A stretch of 42,586 nucleotides of DNA from JAVBLG01 sp031553655 (lineage in GTDB: Bacteria > Desulfobacterota > Desulfovibrionia > Desulfovibrionales > Desulfovibrionaceae), in assembly GCA_031553655.1 (NCBI GenBank), contig JAVBLG010000067.1, forward strand, positions 1-42,586. The letters are read 5' to 3'. This document shows, piece by piece, positions 40,067 to 42,586 of the stretch (its first letter is position 1; each line of letters opens with the position of its first letter). A program made the position numbers and the translations under genes. Under the pieces are notes generated by a model. The model did not search any database, was not told the origin of the DNA, and saw only the letters and a program-made list of their open reading frames with translations.

Positions 40067-40534
40067 CTACTTCTTTTCCTGTTCGGCTTCAGCGGGCTTT
40101 TCTTCGGCCTTGGGCGCTTCAGCGGGCTTTTCTTCAACTTTGGGGGCTTGGGCTTCGGCAGGGGCGGGCCTGGCTTCCACGGCTACTTCATGTCTGGCCG
40201 GGGGAAGGGCTTCCTTCTTCTTGTAGTTGTTAACGGTGGACTGAAGCTGCAGGACTTCCTTTTCCAGGGAACGCACGCGCCAAGTGGCCCTCATGAGCCG
40301 GGCGGAGTTGCAGAACTTGTCCCACACCAGCAGGAACAGGGTCAGGAGCGCGCCGAACAAAAAGCCCAGCAGTAACAGAAAATACAGGGGCAGAGGGATG
40401 GAACTCCACGGTTTGAGGAAAAACAGGTTGATTTTGAGCACAGCGTCCTTGTTAAGGATTTCCTGGTTCTGGAAAAAGAACACTATCGCCAGGAAAAAGA
40501 TAACCACCAGAAGCAAAGCCTTGATATAGCGCAT
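40067..40534 (-). CDS. LapA-domain (DUF1049) membrane protein with acidic-basic tail
   Basis: A 155-residue inner-membrane protein. Two membrane helices (about 5-22, LLLVVIFFLAIVFFFQNQ; about 52-70, LYFLLLLGFLFGALLTLFL) enclose a short loop, the LapA/DUF1049 plan. A coiled coil (about 82-108, RVRSLEKEVLQLQSTVNNYK) follows. The tail is Ala/Pro/Glu/Lys-rich with an imperfect repeat (KVEEKPAEAPKAEEKPAEAE), visible in the DNA as two copies of GCTTCAGCGGGCTTTTCTTC. In Escherichia coli LapA/LapB are linked to lipopolysaccharide assembly control; no lapB is present here. ATG 40534 has GGAGG five bases upstream. It follows the HIT gene by 17 bases and ends in tandem terminators. Confidence 0.8.
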   Translation of the reverse strand: MRYIKALLLVVIFFLAIVFFFQNQEILNKDAVLKINLFFLKPWSSIPLPLYFLLLLGFLFGALLTLFLLVWDKFCNSARLMRATWRVRSLEKEVLQLQSTVNNYKKKEALPPARHEVAVEARPAPAEAQAPKVEEKPAEAPKAEEKPAEAEQEKK

Positions 40535-40551
40535 GCCAACCTCCAATTAGT

Positions 40552-41046
40552 TTAATGTACATCGCCGAGAGCGTTGAAGTACGGCTTCAGGGCGTTATAT
40601 GTGACACTCAGATGCTCGGGCATGACCCTTACTTCGTCAATGACCGCCATAAAAGAAGAGTCGCCGTGCCAGCGGGGCACGAGATGGAAATGCAGATGCT
40701 CCCTTATTCCGGCCCCCGCGGCTTCACCGAGGTTCAAGCCGGCGTTTATGCCGTGGCACTTATAGTGTTTGTTCAGCACTTGCACACAAAATTGCATCAA
40801 GTCCATTATCTCATGGCTCTCATGTTTTTCCAGCAGGCAAAGATCCATTACGTGCCTGTAGGGCGTGACCATGAGATGGCCTGTATTGTAAGGAAATTTG
40901 TTCATTATTACAAAGGAATGTTCGCCTCTGTATAAAATTAAGCGCTCTTCGTCTTCATCACGACCGCTCGGCAGGCAGAAAATGCAAGTATCGGGTTTGG
41001 GACCCAGTATATAATCTATGCGCCAAGGCGACCAGAGATGCTTCAT
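40552..41046 (-). CDS. HIT-family hydrolase or phosphorylase
   Basis: A 164-residue histidine-triad protein. The active motif EHLHFHLVPRW contains the His-x-His-x-His triad. The N-terminus MKHLWSPWRIDYILG and the CIFCLPSGRDEDEE segment with two cysteines are typical of the subgroup related to diadenosine polyphosphate (AP4A) phosphorylases; MNKFPYNTGHLMVTPYRHV is the usual HIT core. It should act on nucleoside phosphates linked to nucleotides, but the exact substrate is unknown. ATG 41046 is chosen by homology and a nearby GGAA; the open frame starts nine codons earlier without a ribosome site. It forms a unit with the LapA-like gene. Confidence 0.9.
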   Translation of the reverse strand: MKHLWSPWRIDYILGPKPDTCIFCLPSGRDEDEERLILYRGEHSFVIMNKFPYNTGHLMVTPYRHVMDLCLLEKHESHEIMDLMQFCVQVLNKHYKCHGINAGLNLGEAAGAGIREHLHFHLVPRWHGDSSFMAVIDEVRVMPEHLSVTYNALKPYFNALGDVH

Positions 41047-41106
41047 TACATTTTCCAAGTATAAGTTGAACATGCGATATTCAAAGCAAGATTACACTTT
41101 TTACTT

Positions 41107-41137
41107 CTCTTGAGCAAGGGGGTGAGACGCCCAAGAG
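41107..41137 (-). terminator. Hairpin between tilS and the HIT gene
   Basis: CTCTTGAGC (41107-41115) pairs with GCCCAAGAG (41129-41137) over nine positions with one G-U pair in RNA. No T run follows on the minus strand, so it may be a processing site or weak terminator. It lies about 20 bases after the tilS stop. Confidence 0.4.
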
Positions 41138-41158
41138 ATGTGGAGAGGAAAAATTTTT

Positions 41159-42166
41159 TTACTTTATCATAAAAATTATTTCACCGCGCAGTACTGTGGC
41201 GGCAAGACCTCCGGGAAATTGGAACATGGTGCGCCCCCGTCCGTCCGCAAGGGCCTGATCCATTTGAAAAATGGCTTCGGCCAGAGGTTGCCCGGCGTTC
41301 ATTTCATATATTATTACAGTATACAAACGCATGCGTGAGGCCCGATCAAGGCTTTCGAGCAGGTGCCTGGAAAGAGTGACGCTTCTCTCCCGGCGTAGCG
41401 GAGGATGGGTTTTCATGGCCTTGTCCAGATATTTGCGCCAATGCTCTTCATCGTCGCGGGCCATACGCCACAGATCAGCCATTTTTTTGCCGAGGGAGGG
41501 GTTTTCCTTTTTCAGTAGCGCCATTGCGCCGTGGCGCAGACGGTTTCTCCTGAAATCATCCGATGCGTTGCTGGCGTCTTCCACCCAAGGCTGGTCTTGT
41601 TCTACAAGCATTCGTTTAAGTTCGTCCGCTTCAATGAGCAGCAACGGTCGCAAAATGTGCCTGTGTTCGTCCACAGCCCTCATCCCGGCCAGGGCGGGCC
41701 AGCCCGCGCCGCGCACAAGGCGCAGGAGCAAGTCTTCGCCGAGATCATCAAGGTGATGTCCGGTTACAATCCAGTGGGCTTGGCGTGCAAGACGTTCTTT
41801 TTCCAGAAATTCATGGCGCAGCCTGCGTCCGGCATCTTCCAGGCCGATTTTGCGGCTTTTGGCCAGGGCGGACACATCGGCGTCGGCTACCAGGCAGGGG
41901 ATGCCGAGCTTTTGGCAGAATTCGGCGGCTTTTCTCGCTTCGGCCGCGCTTTCGGAACGCAGGCCGTGATTGATGTGCATCGCGCTCAGTTCAAAGCCGA
42001 ATTCCGTTTGCAGAAAGTTGAGGATAATAAGAAGCGCCGTGGAGTCGGCGCCGTGGGAAAAGGCAATCAGCAGTTTTTTATCGTAAAGATCGACTTGCAG
42101 GTATTTTTTTATGAAATCGCGAACGCGAAAACAAATACCGGCCGAACTTTTCGAGAGGCGGGGCAT
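41159..42166 (-). CDS. tilS: tRNA(Ile)-lysidine synthase TilS
   Basis: A 335-residue ATP-dependent enzyme that changes C34 of the AUA-reading tRNA-Ile to lysidine, an essential step. The PP-loop reads LLIAFSHGADSTALL; the usual form is SGGxDS, so the first glycine is histidine here. AMHINHGLRSESAAEARKAA, GHHLDDLGEDLLLRLVRGAG and EDASNASDDFRRNRLRH are strong TilS motifs. The C-terminal part is reduced compared with the longest family members. It starts three bases after the preceding gene, so the two are coupled. The histidine substitution does not look like a sequencing slip because the frame and the neighbouring residues are intact. Confidence 0.93.
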   Translation of the reverse strand: MPRLSKSSAGICFRVRDFIKKYLQVDLYDKKLLIAFSHGADSTALLIILNFLQTEFGFELSAMHINHGLRSESAAEARKAAEFCQKLGIPCLVADADVSALAKSRKIGLEDAGRRLRHEFLEKERLARQAHWIVTGHHLDDLGEDLLLRLVRGAGWPALAGMRAVDEHRHILRPLLLIEADELKRMLVEQDQPWVEDASNASDDFRRNRLRHGAMALLKKENPSLGKKMADLWRMARDDEEHWRKYLDKAMKTHPPLRRERSVTLSRHLLESLDRASRMRLYTVIIYEMNAGQPLAEAIFQMDQALADGRGRTMFQFPGGLAATVLRGEIIFMIK

Positions 42167-42169
42167 GGC

Positions 42170-42505
42170 CTATTGTTCCACGCCAAGCTCTTTGAGCATA
42201 TTATCGAGGTATTCCAACATAAAAGCCTCGCAGGTTTCATCGGCAAGTCCCACGCAGGAGCAGGTTATTTTGCCTCTGGCGCGTACCAGAAACTCAAGGC
42301 ACAGACCGTTTTTGAGGGTTTCCAGAGCCAGAGCATGAGGGCCGCAGCTTTCGGCATGGGCTTTCTGCTCACTGGTGAGAAGGTGTTCGGGAATCGGCAA
42401 CCAATACAGGCCGTCCACTGCCGACTTGAGACCGCGCCGTTCAAGATCCAGAATGATTTTGCCCATATCAGTGCGGGATATGTTGTTGATATATTTTGTA
42501 TGCAA
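42170..42505 (-). CDS. Small conserved protein of unknown function
   Basis: A 111-residue soluble protein just upstream of tilS. It begins with TTG 42505, with AAGGAAA about seven bases upstream; an internal ATG at 42466 (MGKIILDLERRGLKSAVDGL) lacks a ribosome site but is a possible alternative. GLYWLPIPEHLLTSEQKAHA is a distinctive segment. There are four cysteines (CGPHALALE, LCLEF, and TCSCVGLADETCEAF region). The C-terminal helix EYLDNMLKELGVEQ is acidic. I do not recognise a domain; I have the impression that similar short proteins occur beside tilS or in related sulfate reducers, but cannot confirm that here. It is probably co-transcribed with tilS. Confidence 0.65.
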   Translation of the reverse strand: MHTKYINNISRTDMGKIILDLERRGLKSAVDGLYWLPIPEHLLTSEQKAHAESCGPHALALETLKNGLCLEFLVRARGKITCSCVGLADETCEAFMLEYLDNMLKELGVEQ

Positions 42506-42586
42506 AAAATTTCCTTTTTTATGACTATATAGTGCGAAATAAAAAGTTTTTGGTAAAGGGGGATGGGGGCGCGGGGGTAGGGGGGG
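42506..42586. other. Window end: leader of the tilS unit and G-rich tract
   Basis: The region just before the small gene should contain its promoter. The last 45 bases are a G-rich run after AAAAAGTTTTTGG, which resembles the reverse complement of the sequence following the terminator at 15475-15523 (CCCCCATCCC with AAAACTTTTATTT). It may be one arm of a long terminator cut by the window edge. Confidence 0.3.

Overview
The window reads as chromosomal DNA of a sulfate-reducing bacterium of the Desulfovibrio group (Desulfovibrionaceae). The main evidence is a complete aprBA - qmoABC - qmoD block, the core of dissimilatory APS reduction with its membrane electron donor. A selenocysteine-containing HesB/IscA-like protein and the order mfd - ppiC - surA - rodZ - recO - glyQ - glyS - rpsT fit this assignment. 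Base composition is near 50-55 % GC, with AT-rich patches in the accessory parts.

Layout. 1-1840 is a graveyard of mobile elements: a C-terminal IS630-type transposase piece, a fragment of a WGR-domain gene on the minus strand, an IS21-type element reduced to the tail of istA plus an intact istB and its right end, and a second IS630-type transposase with two nonsense codons. 1950-10176 (minus strand) holds aprB, aprA, a strong terminator, then qmoA, qmoB, qmoC and qmoD. 10544-10912 is a small AbrB-like protein. 11091-15441 (plus) holds a glycosyltransferase with a helical N-terminal part and a large chemoreceptor. 15630-16330 (minus) is a paired SMR transporter. 16865-19281 (plus) is a CDP-sugar cassette (rfbF, rfbG, RmlC-like epimerase). 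19609-19914 is a CII-like regulator behind an operator-rich region. 20241-20753 (minus) is a membrane rhodanese. 20918-35865 (plus) runs through a GT92-like glycosyltransferase, dsbD, cheW, mfd, two parvulin-type chaperones, rodZ, recO, glyQ, glyS and rpsT. 36036-36581 (minus) is pyrR. 36864-37190 (plus) is the selenoprotein, read through an in-frame TGA. 37264-42505 (minus) holds mutS, a LapA-like membrane protein, a HIT protein, tilS and a small conserved protein.

How parts work together. AprBA reduces APS to sulfite, and QmoABC carries electrons from the menaquinone pool towards AprBA; QmoD is the usual distal partner. The receptor and CheW belong to chemotaxis. RfbF, RfbG and the epimerase-like protein would make a CDP-linked deoxysugar for the cell surface, where the two glycosyltransferases could act. 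The Mfd-to-RpsT run is a housekeeping block covering repair, periplasmic folding, cell shape and translation.

Most notable beyond gene calls: (1) the UGA-containing HesB-like selenoprotein with a good bacterial SECIS hairpin, which ordinary ORF calling splits; (2) a 40-nt hairpin repeat in three intergenic copies whose differences largely keep RNA pairing; (3) a second, REP-like 31-nt hairpin repeat in two inverted copies; (4) a dense array of small hairpins at 20068-20190; (5) a set of TCCT-N6-AGGA dyads around the promoters of the CII-like gene; (6) an upstream mini-ORF nested in a hairpin in the rpsT leader; (7) a 16-bp leader stem between aprA and qmoA that pairs fully only in the coding-strand RNA. 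I found no tRNA, rRNA, CRISPR array or complete prophage.
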